A stretch of 55,589 nt of DNA from Bacillus marinisedimentorum (GCF_001644195.2 NZ_LWBL02000067.1:1-55589); one strand, 5' to 3'; positions 28,249 through 37,664 are shown, counted from the stretch's first letter. Program-made: numbers and translations. Notes: generated from the letters alone by a model not told the origin.

Positions 28249-29082
28249 ATGAGTAAAAAAATTGGATTTGTAGGACTGGGAGCGATGGGCTTTCCAATGG
28301 CGGTTAATTTAAAGAAAGCCGGTTTTGAAGTGATAGGCTATGACGCTTTCAAAGGAATATATGAAAAGGCAAACGGTGCTGGAATAACCATGGCAGATAC
28401 GTTAAAAGAGGTAGCAGAGCAAGCTGACGAAGCGATTATCTCAATGGTTCGTGACTATGACCAAAATGTTGACATTATTTTTGGAGAAAATGGTCTATTA
28501 ACTGCCCAGCCTAAAGATAAAACAGTTATTGTCATGAGTACTCTCGACCCTGATACAATGAATGAATTAGGTAAGAAAGTCGAAGAAGAAAGTGAATTAA
28601 AAATCATTTCTGCTTCGGTAAGCGGTGGGGTTCCAGGTGCTGAGGCTGGTACTTTATCAATTATGACATCAGGTCCTGAGACAATCGTGGAATCTTTTAA
28701 GGGTTACTTTGATGCGATAGGCTCCCATACGTTCTACTACGGTAATAAGCCAGGTAATAGCGAGGCAGCAAAGTTAATTAATAATATGATTTTAGGCATT
28801 AACATAAATGCAGTGGCTGAGGGACTTAAATTAGCGAATACATATGACTTGCCTGAGGAAGAGATATTAAACTTGCTTCAAGTAAGTACAGGTGATAGTT
28901 GGGTAGTCCGAAATTGGAATGATATTTCTGAATGGACTGCAGATACGTCATTGGGCGTTCTGATTACGGACTTAAAAGCATCTTACAACGAAGGGCTTAA
29001 ACACAATGTCACATTACCTTTCAATGCCTTATCCTCTACACAATTATTTGACTCTATGGGAAAAGAAAAACCAAAAACCTGA
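28249..29082 (+). CDS. beta-hydroxyacid dehydrogenase (3-hydroxyisobutyrate dehydrogenase family)
   Basis: An NAD(P)-dependent dehydrogenase of the 3-hydroxyisobutyrate/6-phosphogluconate family. The Rossmann motif GLGAMGFPMAVNL is at residues 7-19, the substrate signature SASVSGGVPGAEAGTL near 123-138 and the catalytic-Lys segment GNSEAAKLINN near 172-182. AAAGGAGGAGG precedes the ATG. At 277 residues it is somewhat shorter than the usual 290-300, and the C-terminus ends abruptly (FDSMGKEKPKT), so the last helix may be lost. The substrate is not identifiable. Confidence 0.85.
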   Translation: MSKKIGFVGLGAMGFPMAVNLKKAGFEVIGYDAFKGIYEKANGAGITMADTLKEVAEQADEAIISMVRDYDQNVDIIFGENGLLTAQPKDKTVIVMSTLDPDTMNELGKKVEEESELKIISASVSGGVPGAEAGTLSIMTSGPETIVESFKGYFDAIGSHTFYYGNKPGNSEAAKLINNMILGININAVAEGLKLANTYDLPEEEILNLLQVSTGDSWVVRNWNDISEWTADTSLGVLITDLKASYNEGLKHNVTLPFNALSSTQLFDSMGKEKPKT

Positions 29083-29095
29083 TTAAGGTGCCTGT

Positions 29096-29130
29096 CCTCT
29101 CAAGAGTTTATAAACTTTTGAGAGGCTTTT
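29096..29130 (+). terminator. terminator after the dehydrogenase
   Basis: CCTCTCAAGAGTTTA and TAAACTTTTGAGAGG form a long near-perfect palindrome followed by CTTTTC. Confidence 0.8.
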
Positions 29131-29205
29131 CATTTATTCTTAAATATGAGCCGGGCACCAGGATTAATAATTTGGAGATGTTAAAAGATGCATGTGGCAA
29201 AGGGC

Positions 29206-29251
29206 AAACTGAGTCTTCATGTATAGGGCAAGATTGAGGAAGACTCAGTTT
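29206..29251. repeat. 13-bp perfect inverted repeat
   Basis: AAACTGAGTCTTC (29206-29218) and GAAGACTCAGTTT (29239-29251) are exact complements around a 20-nt loop, with no T tract. It lies 120 bp upstream of the pentapeptide gene and could be a leader structure or a small relic element. Confidence 0.6.
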
Positions 29252-29371
29252 CGAGATAATCTAATCAAAATGGGTGAAAATGAAATATTTTACAATACAT
29301 ATCTTGAGAATGGTAAACATTTCACTAATAATTGTAATTAGAGAAATTTTTAATATAGGAAGTGTTAGATA

Positions 29372-30193
29372 ATGAATGAAGAATTAAAGTCTAATTGTAT
29401 GGAATGCTTTGGGTTATGCTGTGTAGCATTGCCTTTTGCTAAATCAGCAGACTTTCCTTTTGATAAAAAGGGAGGAGAACCTTGCAAAAACTTATATTCG
29501 AATCACTTATGTTCTATACATGACCAATTGAAAGATAGAGGATTCAATGGTTGTATAACCTATGAATGTTTCGGTGCCGGACAGCATGTTTCCCAGGTAC
29601 TATATGAAGGAAGAAGTTGGCGAGAATGTGATGAGCGTGCCGAAGAAATGTTTTCGGTTTTTCCTATTGTCCAACAATTACATGAGATGCTTTGGTATCT
29701 TAAACAAGCCCTAAACTTAAGAGAAACCATTCCAATTCAATCTAACCTGCTAGAGATATATAATAAAACAGTTAAATTAACTTCAAAAACCCCTGAAGAG
29801 ATATTAGACCTTGATGTTCCAACTCACAGAAAGCTTGTAAATGAACATTTAGTAGAGACAAGCAAACTATACCGAGCAGCTTTCATAAATAAGACAAAGA
29901 AGATAAAAACTTCAGATTATATAGGAGCCAACTTAAATGGTAAGGACCTACGCGGAGAGGACCTTAGAGGAAAACTTATGATTGCTGCTAATTTAAAACA
30001 TAGTGACTTGAGAAAGGTTGATTTCATTGGAGCTGATCTTAGAGATGCAAACTTCAGTGGAGCTAACTTAAATGAAGCACTGTTTTTAACTCAGTCACAA
30101 ATCAATTCTGCTAAAGGAGATGCAAGGACTAAAATTCCAGAGTATCTAGATAAGCCAATGCACTGGCTGAGTTTAATTAAGATTTCTCGATGA
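29372..30193 (+). CDS. pentapeptide-repeat protein with Cys-rich N-terminus
   Basis: Residues 1-70 carry a Cys cluster (CMECFGLCC, later CKNLYSNHLC and CITYEC) that could bind a metal or Fe-S centre. Residues about 185-245 are tandem pentapeptide repeats (A-D/N-L-x-x type: ANLNGKDLRGEDLRGK, then ADLRDANFSGANLNEA), which fold as a right-handed beta helix. The middle is helical. Some pentapeptide proteins mimic DNA and protect gyrase, but this domain layout has no assigned role that I know. AGGAAG precedes the ATG. AT-rich flanks suggest acquired DNA. Confidence 0.75.
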   Translation: MNEELKSNCMECFGLCCVALPFAKSADFPFDKKGGEPCKNLYSNHLCSIHDQLKDRGFNGCITYECFGAGQHVSQVLYEGRSWRECDERAEEMFSVFPIVQQLHEMLWYLKQALNLRETIPIQSNLLEIYNKTVKLTSKTPEEILDLDVPTHRKLVNEHLVETSKLYRAAFINKTKKIKTSDYIGANLNGKDLRGEDLRGKLMIAANLKHSDLRKVDFIGADLRDANFSGANLNEALFLTQSQINSAKGDARTKIPEYLDKPMHWLSLIKISR

Positions 30194-30443
30194 TACCTTG
30201 AACTCAAGTATTCCTGTATCGGGGGGAATCTTGGAACAAACGCCCCCAGTTTTGTTAACTAGGTTTGTTGGTTCAAGTATATAACCTCGATAATATAAGG
30301 TAAGGCTAATGAGATTTTCATTAATTCAACATTCGATTGGATATTTGATACCTTTAATACGCTTGGGCCAAAAAACTTTCACTGGGTTTATAATCAGGAA
30401 TGTAATTTTTTTTTCATTTCTTGCGCCAGTTGGAGATATACAT

Positions 30444-31393
30444 TTACCCTGATTTGGTCACCTGAGACAAAGGGACAGGTGTATCCCCGTTTTCTTGGGA
30501 CAATGAATCTGTCCCTTTGTACTTCCAGCCAGACTGCTTCACACTAAGCACGGTGATCGTAACCATGATAATCCCCATTCCAAGAGGTTGAGTCAAGGCC
30601 AAATGATCTCCAAGAAGCAGAACGCCGAATAATGAAGCTGTCACCGGTTCTATCATTGAGACCATCGAAGCCGTTGACGGGGAAGTCCGTCGAATGCCAA
30701 TCATATAAAATATAAATGAAAGTCCGGCACCCACGATTCCTAACAGCAGAAACCATCCTATGTCGCTTGACGTCAACACACCGGCTGCTTCATCATTGTC
30801 CGCAAAAAGGAGAAGGATGAGACAAAGCGAGAAAAAAGCGATCGTTAAGATGGTCTGCGGCTTTCCGATGGAAGAGGCATTTTTAAACCCGAATATAAAC
30901 AAAGCATAGGAAAGTCCGGAAGCGAGCCCCGTAGCCGCCCCCAGAAAACTCACTGAAGCCGAATCGGTGTTGTAGGCACCTGTAAGCAGAATAATCCCTA
31001 TAAGGACACTGGAAATGCATCCCCATTTAAACCAGGTCGAACGTTCTATTCGTAATAAAAAGGAGATTAACAGGACGAAAAGAGGTGCGGTGTACATTAG
31101 AGTGGCGGCAACAGCATTGCTTGAGGATTGGATACTTAGAAAATAAAAAGTGAAATTCCCGGCAACGCCAATACCCGCTAGTAAGGACCAAATGGATAAC
31201 CGAGTGGAGAAGATCCAATTTTGCTTGAAGCGAAAGAGAAACCACGCGAAAAAAAGTATAAATCCAACAGCCCCCGGTAAAGTGAAATCACAATCGCATC
31301 CCAGCCCCTGTTCATTAAAATACCGGTAATTCCCCCACTCATGCCCCAACATATTGCAGCCAGCATAGCTAAGCCCACACCTTTAAACCGCAT
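30444..31393 (-). pseudogene. EamA/DMT transporter, frameshifted copy
   Basis: A ten-helix EamA-family exporter paralogous to the intact gene at 39527-40402. The first 42 residues (from MRFKGVGLAMLAA, ATG at 31393 with GGAGG upstream) are in one frame; the rest, including STRLSIWSLLAGIG, is in another. The cause is one missing C in a C tract near 31271 (five C here, six in the paralogue). The native stop is also lost, and the frame runs about 25 codons further through a GGGACA/TGTCCC repeat. A sequencing error in the homopolymer cannot be excluded for the frameshift. Confidence 0.85.
30469..30520. repeat. GGGACA/TGTCCC repeats overlapping the DMT pseudogene 3' end
   Basis: GGGACAGGTGTATCCCC at 30472 and GGGACAATGAATCTGTCCC at 30497-30515 lie where the intact paralogue has its stop codon. 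They supply the extra C-terminal codons. The rest of 30194-30443 has no gene. Confidence 0.8.
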
Positions 31394-31955
31394 CGTATGC
31401 CTCCTAAAGAGTAGTAAGGTGCGAAACTTCACGTATCAGAAACATAACGCGGCCTAATAACGTAAATTTCAAGGGGGCCAAACAATCCACTTTACGTCTC
31501 TAATCAAATAGATATGTTTTTTAAGAAAGGTGTATACGGTAATTCCTTTAAATTCTTATACCTATACAACTCCTCGATAAGGGAGTCGATGCTTTGAAAG
31601 TGGTGCCGGAAAACCTGCTTTCATTGTCATGATGCAAAGGCAGGCTGGAAGTCGGCTGTTATGCTTCATGACGTTATTATCTTCTGCACCTGTATTTGAG
31701 CACCTGGTTTCAGGTCTGACAGTCGCACCTTCCGAAGAAACCCAACAGCCAGAATGTCTGTTATCACACCACTGACTATGTCACAAAAACGTTTTTTATA
31801 AATGGGAATACGGAGGAGTCCAAGATTAACGAACCTCTGAAACTCCACTGAACACAAGCCATAAAAAAAGCCAAAGCTTTGTTTTGCTCAAAGCTTTGGC
31901 TTTATGTCTTCTTCTTCTTTTTTCTGTTCCAGAATCAAACCTGAAGAGCTGACAA
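31394..31955. other. duplicated upstream region and terminator, no gene
   Basis: The first 170 bp or so (31394-31565) resemble 40403-40570, with shared stretches such as CCTCCTAAAG, AACGTAAATT and CGGTAATTCCTTTAA, so the DMT duplication included upstream DNA. AAAGCCAAAGCTTT/AAAGCTTTGGCTTT at about 31865-31902 is a strong bidirectional terminator for the following minus-strand gene. I see no supported coding region. Confidence 0.65.
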
Positions 31956-32741
31956 TTATATTTTCAGTTCAACATCTGCATCTTTTTTAAGTTCTTCCAC
32001 TTTTGCCATTAGTTTTTCTTGTTGCTGCTGACTTTCCAGCTGTTTCTTTATTTCCCCTTTTATTTCTTCATACGGCGGCATTTCTTGACCCTCAGACTGT
32101 GAACCCGATTGGGCTTTCATCTGTTCATAGTATTCTTTTGCTTCTTCGTCGGTTACCTCATCTGTCTTGATTTCTTTTTCAACATATTTCTCGATCATCA
32201 GGGACTGTGTAATCTGTTTTTCAAGTTCTTTTGCTGTGAGGTTATTCTGTTCCAGCACCTTGTTTAATGCTTCTTCATCCCCATATTGTTCTTTTATGCC
32301 ACTCATTTGTTTCTCGACATCGTCCGCAGAAGCTTCATATCCTTTCGATTTTGCTTCCTGAAGCAGCAATTCCTGTCCTACGAGCGCATCCAGGACTTGT
32401 TTTTTTAACTGTTCTGCTGCTTTTCCTGAAGTCGGGTCCTGTCCCATTTGCTGATATTGCGCTTGGTTTTGAGAGAGCAAGGAATTATATTCACCGCCTT
32501 TTATCTCTTTGTCGTTAACGACAGCAACGGTCTTATCTTCATCAACTTGCTGTTTTTCCATTTTCTTTTGCATGTCCTCAGCTTGTTTCTGTTGATTTTG
32601 GTTATTTTCCTGGCCGGCTTGCTGTTCTTGCTTGTTTTCCTTTTGCTTACCGTTATCGTCCTTTGACTCTTCATTTCCTCCGCAAGCTGCTAAAAGCAGG
32701 ATGAAGAATGCAGTTATTACTAGATATGAAAACTTTTTCAT
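31956..32741 (-). CDS. SurA-like N-domain lipoprotein
   Basis: A 261-residue exported lipoprotein: signal peptide MKKFSYLVITAFFILLLAAC with the lipobox LAAC, then a Gln/Lys/Glu/Asn-rich linker, then a SurA/PrsA N-terminal-type chaperone region (VAVVNDKEIKGGEYNSLL to about residue 215). The parvulin PPIase domain that PrsA carries is absent, so it is probably a chaperone without isomerase activity, acting outside the membrane. The ATG at 32741 follows GAAGGGAG. It stands alone between a terminator and a repeat. Confidence 0.8.
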   Translation of the reverse strand: MKKFSYLVITAFFILLLAACGGNEESKDDNGKQKENKQEQQAGQENNQNQQKQAEDMQKKMEKQQVDEDKTVAVVNDKEIKGGEYNSLLSQNQAQYQQMGQDPTSGKAAEQLKKQVLDALVGQELLLQEAKSKGYEASADDVEKQMSGIKEQYGDEEALNKVLEQNNLTAKELEKQITQSLMIEKYVEKEIKTDEVTDEEAKEYYEQMKAQSGSQSEGQEMPPYEEIKGEIKKQLESQQQQEKLMAKVEELKKDADVELKI

Positions 32742-32871
32742 TAGTTTTGTTCTCCCTTCAATCAATCATTAGTGGCTATTATAGTATAGACCTGAAGCAA
32801 AATGAAACCCTAAGCCACTGCAGAAAGGATAATGTAATGTGTTTGTAAGATAGACAAACATTTTGTTATAA

Positions 32872-32947
32872 AGGGGTGCCTGTCACCACCCGTATTGTGT
32901 CGAATAGTAATCAGTTCAATAGGGTAGTGGCAGGCGCTTTTTTAGCG
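32872..32947. repeat. GGTGCC...CACCACCC hairpin repeat
   Basis: GGGTGCCTGTCACCACCCG on the left and AGGGTAGTGGCAGGCGC on the right fold into a long imperfect hairpin ending in a T tract. The same element is at 39229 and half of it at 28053. It could act as a terminator. Confidence 0.75.
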
Positions 32948-32951
32948 TCGG

Positions 32952-32980
32952 TTTACAAAAAAAATGCACTATGTTATATT
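32952..32980 (+). promoter_or_regulatory. sigma-A promoter for betA
   Basis: TTTACA (32952-32957) and TATATT (32975-32980) with an ideal 17-bp spacer. A GbsR-type operator candidate begins 16 bp after the -10. The leader to the betA ATG is about 300 nt and contains no other gene. Confidence 0.7.
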
Positions 32981-32995
32981 TAAAAAGTTAAAAAT

Positions 32996-33013
32996 GTTAA
33001 ATAAAAATTTAAT
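32996..33013. promoter_or_regulatory. candidate GbsR operator upstream of betA
   Basis: GTTAA-N8-TTAAT, matching the symmetrical GTTAA-N8-TTAAC at 36810 and 37704. It lies downstream of the -10, where a bound repressor would block elongation. Confidence 0.55.
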
Positions 33014-33290
33014 AAAGTAAACAAAAGGGATGTTCATCCACAGGGTGCAGGTTTAGGTTTATTCCGAAAAAGAAAACCACCTGTATTTTCTACATATTCG
33101 TGGGTTGATAGAAATACTCTGGCATTAGACGATAGGTGGAATATACAGATTAGGAGATTAAATAGAAACGGTATCTCGTACCTGAACCATTAGTGGATTA
33201 AAAAACTAGCAAACTATTAGCTCCATTTTATAACAAATTTTTAAATAAATGCTTTTCATTTTTGTTTAAGCATCCAAGGAGGACTTCAAG

Positions 33291-34976
33291 ATGAATGCAA
33301 CATATGACATTGTAATAATCGGCGGCGGAAGTGCGGGTTCTGTGCTCGGCAACCGTCTGAGTGAAGATGGGACACGCAGTGTTCTTGTGTTAGAGGCAGG
33401 GCGTAAGGATTTTTCATGGGACCTCTTGATCCAAATGCCGGCAGCTTTGCCGTTTCCGGCAGGAAAACCATTCTACGACTGGCGATACGAATCTGATCCT
33501 GAACCTCATATGAATGGACGGCGTATTAAGCATGCCCGGGGAAAGGTGCTCGGAGGTTCGGGATCTATAAACGGAATGATTTTCCAGCGAGGCAATCCAA
33601 TGGACTATGAGCGTTGGGGAGCAGACGCGGGTATGGAAACGTGGGATTTTGCGCACTGTCTCCCGTATTTCAAACGGATGGAAAATGCCTTAGCCTCCGA
33701 CCGGGATGATGAGTTTCGCGGCCACGACGGCCCTCTCAAATTGGAACGCGGGCCGGCAACTAATCCTTTATTCCAGGCCTTCTTTGACGCAGCTGTGGAG
33801 GCTGGCTACTCACGGACTCCTGATGTGAACGGTTTTCGCCAGGAAGGATTCGGGCCGTTTGATAAGCATGTGTACAAAGGCCGGCGCTTTGGGCCTTCAC
33901 GGGCATATCTGCATCCGGCTATGGGGCGCGAGAACCTCACTGTAAAAACGCGTGCTTTTGTTGCGAATATTGACTTCAATGGTACCCGAGCAACCGGTGT
34001 GACATATCAGCAAAACGGGAAGACGCATCAGGTCAGTGCAGGGGAAGTGATTCTGGCCGGGGGTGCAATCAATACGCCGCAGCTGCTGCAACTGTCAGGT
34101 GTTGGCGATGCTGAACACTTGCGTTCACTTGGCATCAAACCGGTAGTTGATCTTCCGGGTGTAGGTGAAAACCTTCAGGATCATCTCGAAGCCTACATCC
34201 AGTACGCTTGTCCGCAGCCGGTCTCTGAGCAGCCTAACTTGAATAAAGCGCGGATGCCGTGGATCGGTTTGCAATGGCTGCTCGGACGCAAAGGCCCGGC
34301 AGCAACCAACCATTTCGAAGGTGGGGGTTTTGTCCGTTCGAACGAGGACGTCGCCTATCCGAATTTGATGTTCCACTTCCTTCCGGTAGCGGTACGGTAC
34401 GATGGGAAAAAAGCAGACACCGAGCACGGATTCCAGGTGCACGTCGGCCCAATGTACTCCGATGCCCGAGGTTCGTTGAAGATTCGTTCGACGGATCCGA
34501 AAGAGCATCCGAGCATGGTCTACAACTACCTTTCGACCGAACAGGACCGCCGCGAGTGGATTGAAGCGATAAAGATTTCACGTGAAATCATGTCTCAGCC
34601 AGCTATGGCACCTTATAATTCGGGAGAAATATCACCTGGTCCTTCCGTTCAGACAGACGAAGAGATTTTGGATTGGGTGGCACAAGATGCCGAGACTGCA
34701 CTTCATCCGAGCTGCACGGCAAAAATGGGGCCAGCTTCAGATCCAATGTCTGTCGTAGACCCGCTGACAATGAAGGTCCATGGACTCGACAATGTCCGGG
34801 TTGTCGATGCGTCTGCCATGCCTTATGTCACGAACGGCAATATCCATGCACCCGTATTGATGCTGGCGGAAAAGGCAGCGGACATCATCCTTGGCCGCAA
34901 ACCGCTGGAGCCGATCGATGCCGACTACTACCGTCATGGCGTACACCCAGCCGACGCAGGCACAGTAAAAGCATAA
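33291..34976 (+). CDS. betA: choline dehydrogenase BetA (GMC oxidoreductase)
   Basis: An FAD-dependent, membrane-associated enzyme that oxidises choline to betaine aldehyde (and may act on the aldehyde). The 561 residues show the N-terminal FAD motif [19 protein letters not shown], the GMC signature [13 protein letters not shown], the second signature [15 protein letters not shown], and the catalytic His region HPSCTAKMG with [16 protein letters not shown] near the end. AAGGAGG precedes the ATG. Its neighbours gbsR, gbsA and a betaine-binding protein support choline as substrate. B. subtilis uses an iron-type alcohol dehydrogenase (GbsB) for this step instead, as I recall. Confidence 0.9.
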   Translation: MNATYDIVIIGGGSAGSVLGNRLSEDGTRSVLVLEAGRKDFSWDLLIQMPAALPFPAGKPFYDWRYESDPEPHMNGRRIKHARGKVLGGSGSINGMIFQRGNPMDYERWGADAGMETWDFAHCLPYFKRMENALASDRDDEFRGHDGPLKLERGPATNPLFQAFFDAAVEAGYSRTPDVNGFRQEGFGPFDKHVYKGRRFGPSRAYLHPAMGRENLTVKTRAFVANIDFNGTRATGVTYQQNGKTHQVSAGEVILAGGAINTPQLLQLSGVGDAEHLRSLGIKPVVDLPGVGENLQDHLEAYIQYACPQPVSEQPNLNKARMPWIGLQWLLGRKGPAATNHFEGGGFVRSNEDVAYPNLMFHFLPVAVRYDGKKADTEHGFQVHVGPMYSDARGSLKIRSTDPKEHPSMVYNYLSTEQDRREWIEAIKISREIMSQPAMAPYNSGEISPGPSVQTDEEILDWVAQDAETALHPSCTAKMGPASDPMSVVDPLTMKVHGLDNVRVVDASAMPYVTNGNIHAPVLMLAEKAADIILGRKPLEPIDADYYRHGVHPADAGTVKA

Positions 34977-34994
34977 GCAATAATGCCTTCAATG

Positions 34995-35060
34995 AGATGG
35001 CCTCTTTCAAAATGTATTTGCAAGAATACATTTATGAAAGAGGGCCGTCTCTTTTTTTGC
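34995..35060 (+). terminator. long hairpin terminator after betA
   Basis: GAGATGGCCTCTTTC and AAATGTATT on the left pair with AATACATTT and GAAAGAGGGCCGTCTC on the right, with small mismatches, followed by seven T. It is unusually long for a terminator. Confidence 0.8.
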
Positions 35061-35168
35061 TGGGAAATAGACCTGGCCCTCTCTTAAGAAATAGGGGCTC
35101 GCTTTCACCAGGGCACAAAGACGGCATCCGTTCATACTTCCCTCCGGCCGCACTCACAGTGTCTTCTT

Positions 35169-35375
35169 TGCCGCGGGGCGGGCGGTGAGCCTCGTTCGCT
35201 ACGTTCCTCGAAAATAAAAACCAATTTTCTTCGTGCGGTGTCAATTCGAAGAAGCTTTTTCAATGTCCTGCGGGATCTCAGCTGTCCCTGCTCCCACAGG
35301 ACGGAATACGCCTCCTCGAATCCTCACCGCACGAAGGAAATGCGAGGAGTCGAGCCCCTTCCGCGCCAATCAACT
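35169..35375 (-). repeat. Bacillus intergenic GC-rich repeat, inverted and decayed copy
   Basis: Read on the minus strand, this starts near TTGATTGGCGCGGAAGG, passes GGGAGCAGGGACAGCTGAGA and GGATTCGAGGAGGCG, and ends with GAGGCTCACCGCCCGCCCCG. These are landmarks of a repeat common in Bacillus intergenic DNA (familiar to me, not searched). It is the opposite orientation to 35611-35745. There is no gene in 34977-35841. Confidence 0.6.
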
Positions 35376-35610
35376 GGCACGTGATAAGAAGTCCCGCTTT
35401 TATTTTATTCAACCGGTGGTTTGGATGAAAACAAGCAATCCAGCCGCGTATTCTTTTAATGAGAGGACTCTCTGTTATCGCAAATCTCTGGTTTGTTGAA
35501 TTATCATATAAATCAATTCCTTTATTCTCACCTTGAATGTCCAAAATGGTAAAGAATCACGAATCAAAGTTGTTCAGTGGTTCTGCAAATTGTTGTTATT
35601 CAACTGAGTG

Positions 35611-35745
35611 GATTGGAGCGGAAGGCATGAGACTCCTGCGGGACAAGCGAACAGGGGAGACCCCGCAGGAGCGCCAGCGACGAGGAGGCTCCCCGATCGC
35701 CCCGCGGAAAGCGAATGCCTGCAGCGGAAAGGAACGGATAACTTT
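35611..35745 (+). repeat. Bacillus intergenic GC-rich repeat, direct copy
   Basis: Begins GATTGGAGCGGAAGGCATG, has the internal hairpin CTCCTGCGGG...CCCGCAGGAG, then GCGACGAGGAGGCTCCCC and CCCGCGGAAAGCG, and ends CCTGCAGCGGAAAGG. The outer arms are partly complementary. It is non-coding despite open frames. Confidence 0.75.
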
Positions 35746-35790
35746 AAGAAACCCCAAACATCAACATGAAACTTCCACAGAACCGAAACA

Positions 35791-35829
35791 AAAAAGCTGG
35801 TCCCACCAAAAAGGAGAGACCAGCTTCTT
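35791..35829 (-). terminator. terminator of the betaine-binding protein gene
   Basis: On the minus strand GAAGCTGGTC and GACCAGCTTTTTT pair and run into T residues, 12 bases beyond the stop codon. Confidence 0.85.
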
Positions 35830-35841
35830 CAATTCTTCCAC

Positions 35842-36747
35842 CTATTCTTTTACCCACTCATCAATCAGCTCCTGGTTCTCATCGACCCACTTCTTAGCCC
35901 CATCCATAGGATCTTCTGCACTTTCTACATAGTCGATAAGCTGGCCGATTTGCTGATCATCCATCTTCCAGTTTTTGAACCATTCGCTCACTTTAGGATA
36001 ATCTTCTTCAAATCCGTGTCTCGTCGCATGGTGAATTTTCTCTACTCCGCCAAATGTCTTTTTCGGATCTTCAAGGAACTTCAAGTCATGCTTGGAGAAT
36101 ACCCAGTGCGGGCTCCAAAGTGGTGCCACGATCGGTGCTTCATGTGCTGTTGCTTTTTCGATCTCAGCTAACATTGCAGGTTCAGAACTTGGCACTAGTT
36201 CAAAATCAAGATTGTACTCTTCAATTAATTGCTCGGTGACTTCCATCGTACCTGCGCCAGGGTCGAACCCGGTAATTTTTCCATCAAACAAATCTTTATG
36301 TTCATTTAAGTCTTCTATACTATTAACCTCTTCTAAATAGGTTGGAACAACAAGCCCGACCTTTGCATGATCATACCAGGTAGCTTCTGAAAAATTAACA
36401 GTATCCTGGTACTTTTCTAAATAATTAGCATCCTGGACCGGTAACCATACCTCTAAACTGGCATCCAGGTCACCGCTTTCTAACGCGCTCATCGTAACCC
36501 CCATGTCCAATGACGTTAATTTTACGTTATACCCCTTATCCTCTAAAACCACTTTCCACATGTTTGTAACTGCAATATTTTCGGCCCAGTTAATTTGGCC
36601 AATCGTCAATTCTTCATTACTTCCTTCTGTGTCTTGAGCTTCTGCTTTTGCTTCACTGTTTTCCTCACTAGTGCTTCCGCATGCTGCCAGTACAGCAGCC
36701 ATAAGCAGTGCTAAGATTAAACCAAGTTGTTTTCTCCCTTTGTCCAT
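35842..36747 (-). CDS. glycine betaine ABC transporter substrate-binding lipoprotein
   Basis: A 301-residue OpuAC/ProX-type binding protein. The signal peptide ends in the lipobox LAAC at about residue 23, then an acidic linker. The domain starts TIGQINWAENIAVTNMWK and carries several Trp residues (IGQINW, LEVWLPVQD, APLWSPHW, ATWYDH) suited to an aromatic cage for the trimethylammonium group. No ATPase or permease gene is adjacent, so it must use a transporter encoded elsewhere or act as a scavenger. A GbsR-like operator lies upstream, which ties it to the choline genes. Confidence 0.88.
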   Translation of the reverse strand: MDKGRKQLGLILALLMAAVLAACGSTSEENSEAKAEAQDTEGSNEELTIGQINWAENIAVTNMWKVVLEDKGYNVKLTSLDMGVTMSALESGDLDASLEVWLPVQDANYLEKYQDTVNFSEATWYDHAKVGLVVPTYLEEVNSIEDLNEHKDLFDGKITGFDPGAGTMEVTEQLIEEYNLDFELVPSSEPAMLAEIEKATAHEAPIVAPLWSPHWVFSKHDLKFLEDPKKTFGGVEKIHHATRHGFEEDYPKVSEWFKNWKMDDQQIGQLIDYVESAEDPMDGAKKWVDENQELIDEWVKE

Positions 36748-36809
36748 GTTGAAAAACTCCCCTTTTTAGTATGTGGATTAAACAAAAATCTATTCTAAAC
36801 GTTAAAAAC

Positions 36810-36827
36810 GTTAAGAAATAATTTAAC
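36810..36827. promoter_or_regulatory. candidate GbsR operator upstream of the binding protein
   Basis: GTTAAGAAATAATTTAAC fits GTTAA-N8-TTAAC exactly and lies 63 bp upstream of the start codon. A second hairpin, CTTATCCCTT/AAAGGGATAAG (about 36845-36870), lies further upstream. Confidence 0.6.
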
Positions 36828-36926
36828 AATGGTACAGCACTGACTTATCCCTTAGCAGTAAAGGGATAAGTGCACGATTCATTTAGCGGGTGGCGATCGT
36901 TTATCTTTCTATTGATTTGCCTAATA

Positions 36927-37478
36927 TCAATCCTGGTTATCTTTAGGTATAAATTCGAATATCTTGCCGCTTTTTATGCTTGCAACTAAGTCTTCCAGCC
37001 AGTGATAGTATGTTTTGGATTCTTCTAACTGATCATAGTATTCTTTTGCCTCTGCAACAATTTCTGGCGTGCTGGCGGAATCTTTGATGACATTGATAAA
37101 ATCTTCTTGCGCTTCCTCAATTGCTTCCATATTCATTTTCACTTCGCGTTCCCACATTTGGCAGTAGAACGCCATAAAGGAACGGAAGAAGTTTTTTTCA
37201 GCGACATAGGTGTGTTTTCTGGAACCGCGTGTAAATGTTTTTTTCACCATTTCGATTTCCTGGAGTTTGCGGACGCTCGTACTCATACTCGGTTTGCTCA
37301 TTCCGAGCTCCGTACGCATTTCATCAAGAGTCATCTGATTTTTAAAGTACATCGTCGCATATAAATTTGCTGCAGCTGGTGTTACCCCATACAAATCCAT
37401 TGTTTCTGCAATGGTGCCAATGACTTTATTTTTGGCTTCTTCTATTTTCATTTTCGATCTTTCAGTGGATTCGTTCAT
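36927..37478 (-). CDS. gbsR: choline-responsive repressor GbsR
   Basis: A 183-residue MarR-like regulator of the GbsR/OpcR family that, in B. subtilis, represses choline import and oxidation until choline binds. The winged helix is at about residues 30-90 (MTLDEMRTELGMSKPSMSTSV), followed by the basic wing FTRGSRKHTY and a helical C-terminal half with aromatic residues for ligand binding (YYHWLEDL). The ATG at 37478 follows AAGGAG. It is divergent from gbsA and shares an intergenic region with its promoter. Confidence 0.9.
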   Translation of the reverse strand: MNESTERSKMKIEEAKNKVIGTIAETMDLYGVTPAAANLYATMYFKNQMTLDEMRTELGMSKPSMSTSVRKLQEIEMVKKTFTRGSRKHTYVAEKNFFRSFMAFYCQMWEREVKMNMEAIEEAQEDFINVIKDSASTPEIVAEAKEYYDQLEESKTYYHWLEDLVASIKSGKIFEFIPKDNQD

Positions 37479-37664
37479 CAAGTTGCTCCTTCAATTGAAA
37501 GTAAACCGCATTAAATATTTATTAAATATTCTTCACAAACTTTATGATAACGTGTTCAGATTATATGTCAAATGGAAAACGCAATGTTAACCTGTTGCAA
37601 ATGATACAAACCTAGCAATCCCAACCGTTCAAGTTAATTTTAATTCTTTCTTGAATTTAGATTT

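Noticed and set aside
31666-31857. 63-codon minus-strand frame upstream of the DMT pseudogene
   Set aside because: No ribosome site, no recognisable family and not preserved in the duplicated region near 40600.
35233-35932. Open frames between betA and the binding-protein gene
   Set aside because: They coincide with GC-rich intergenic repeats, which often contain accidental frames.
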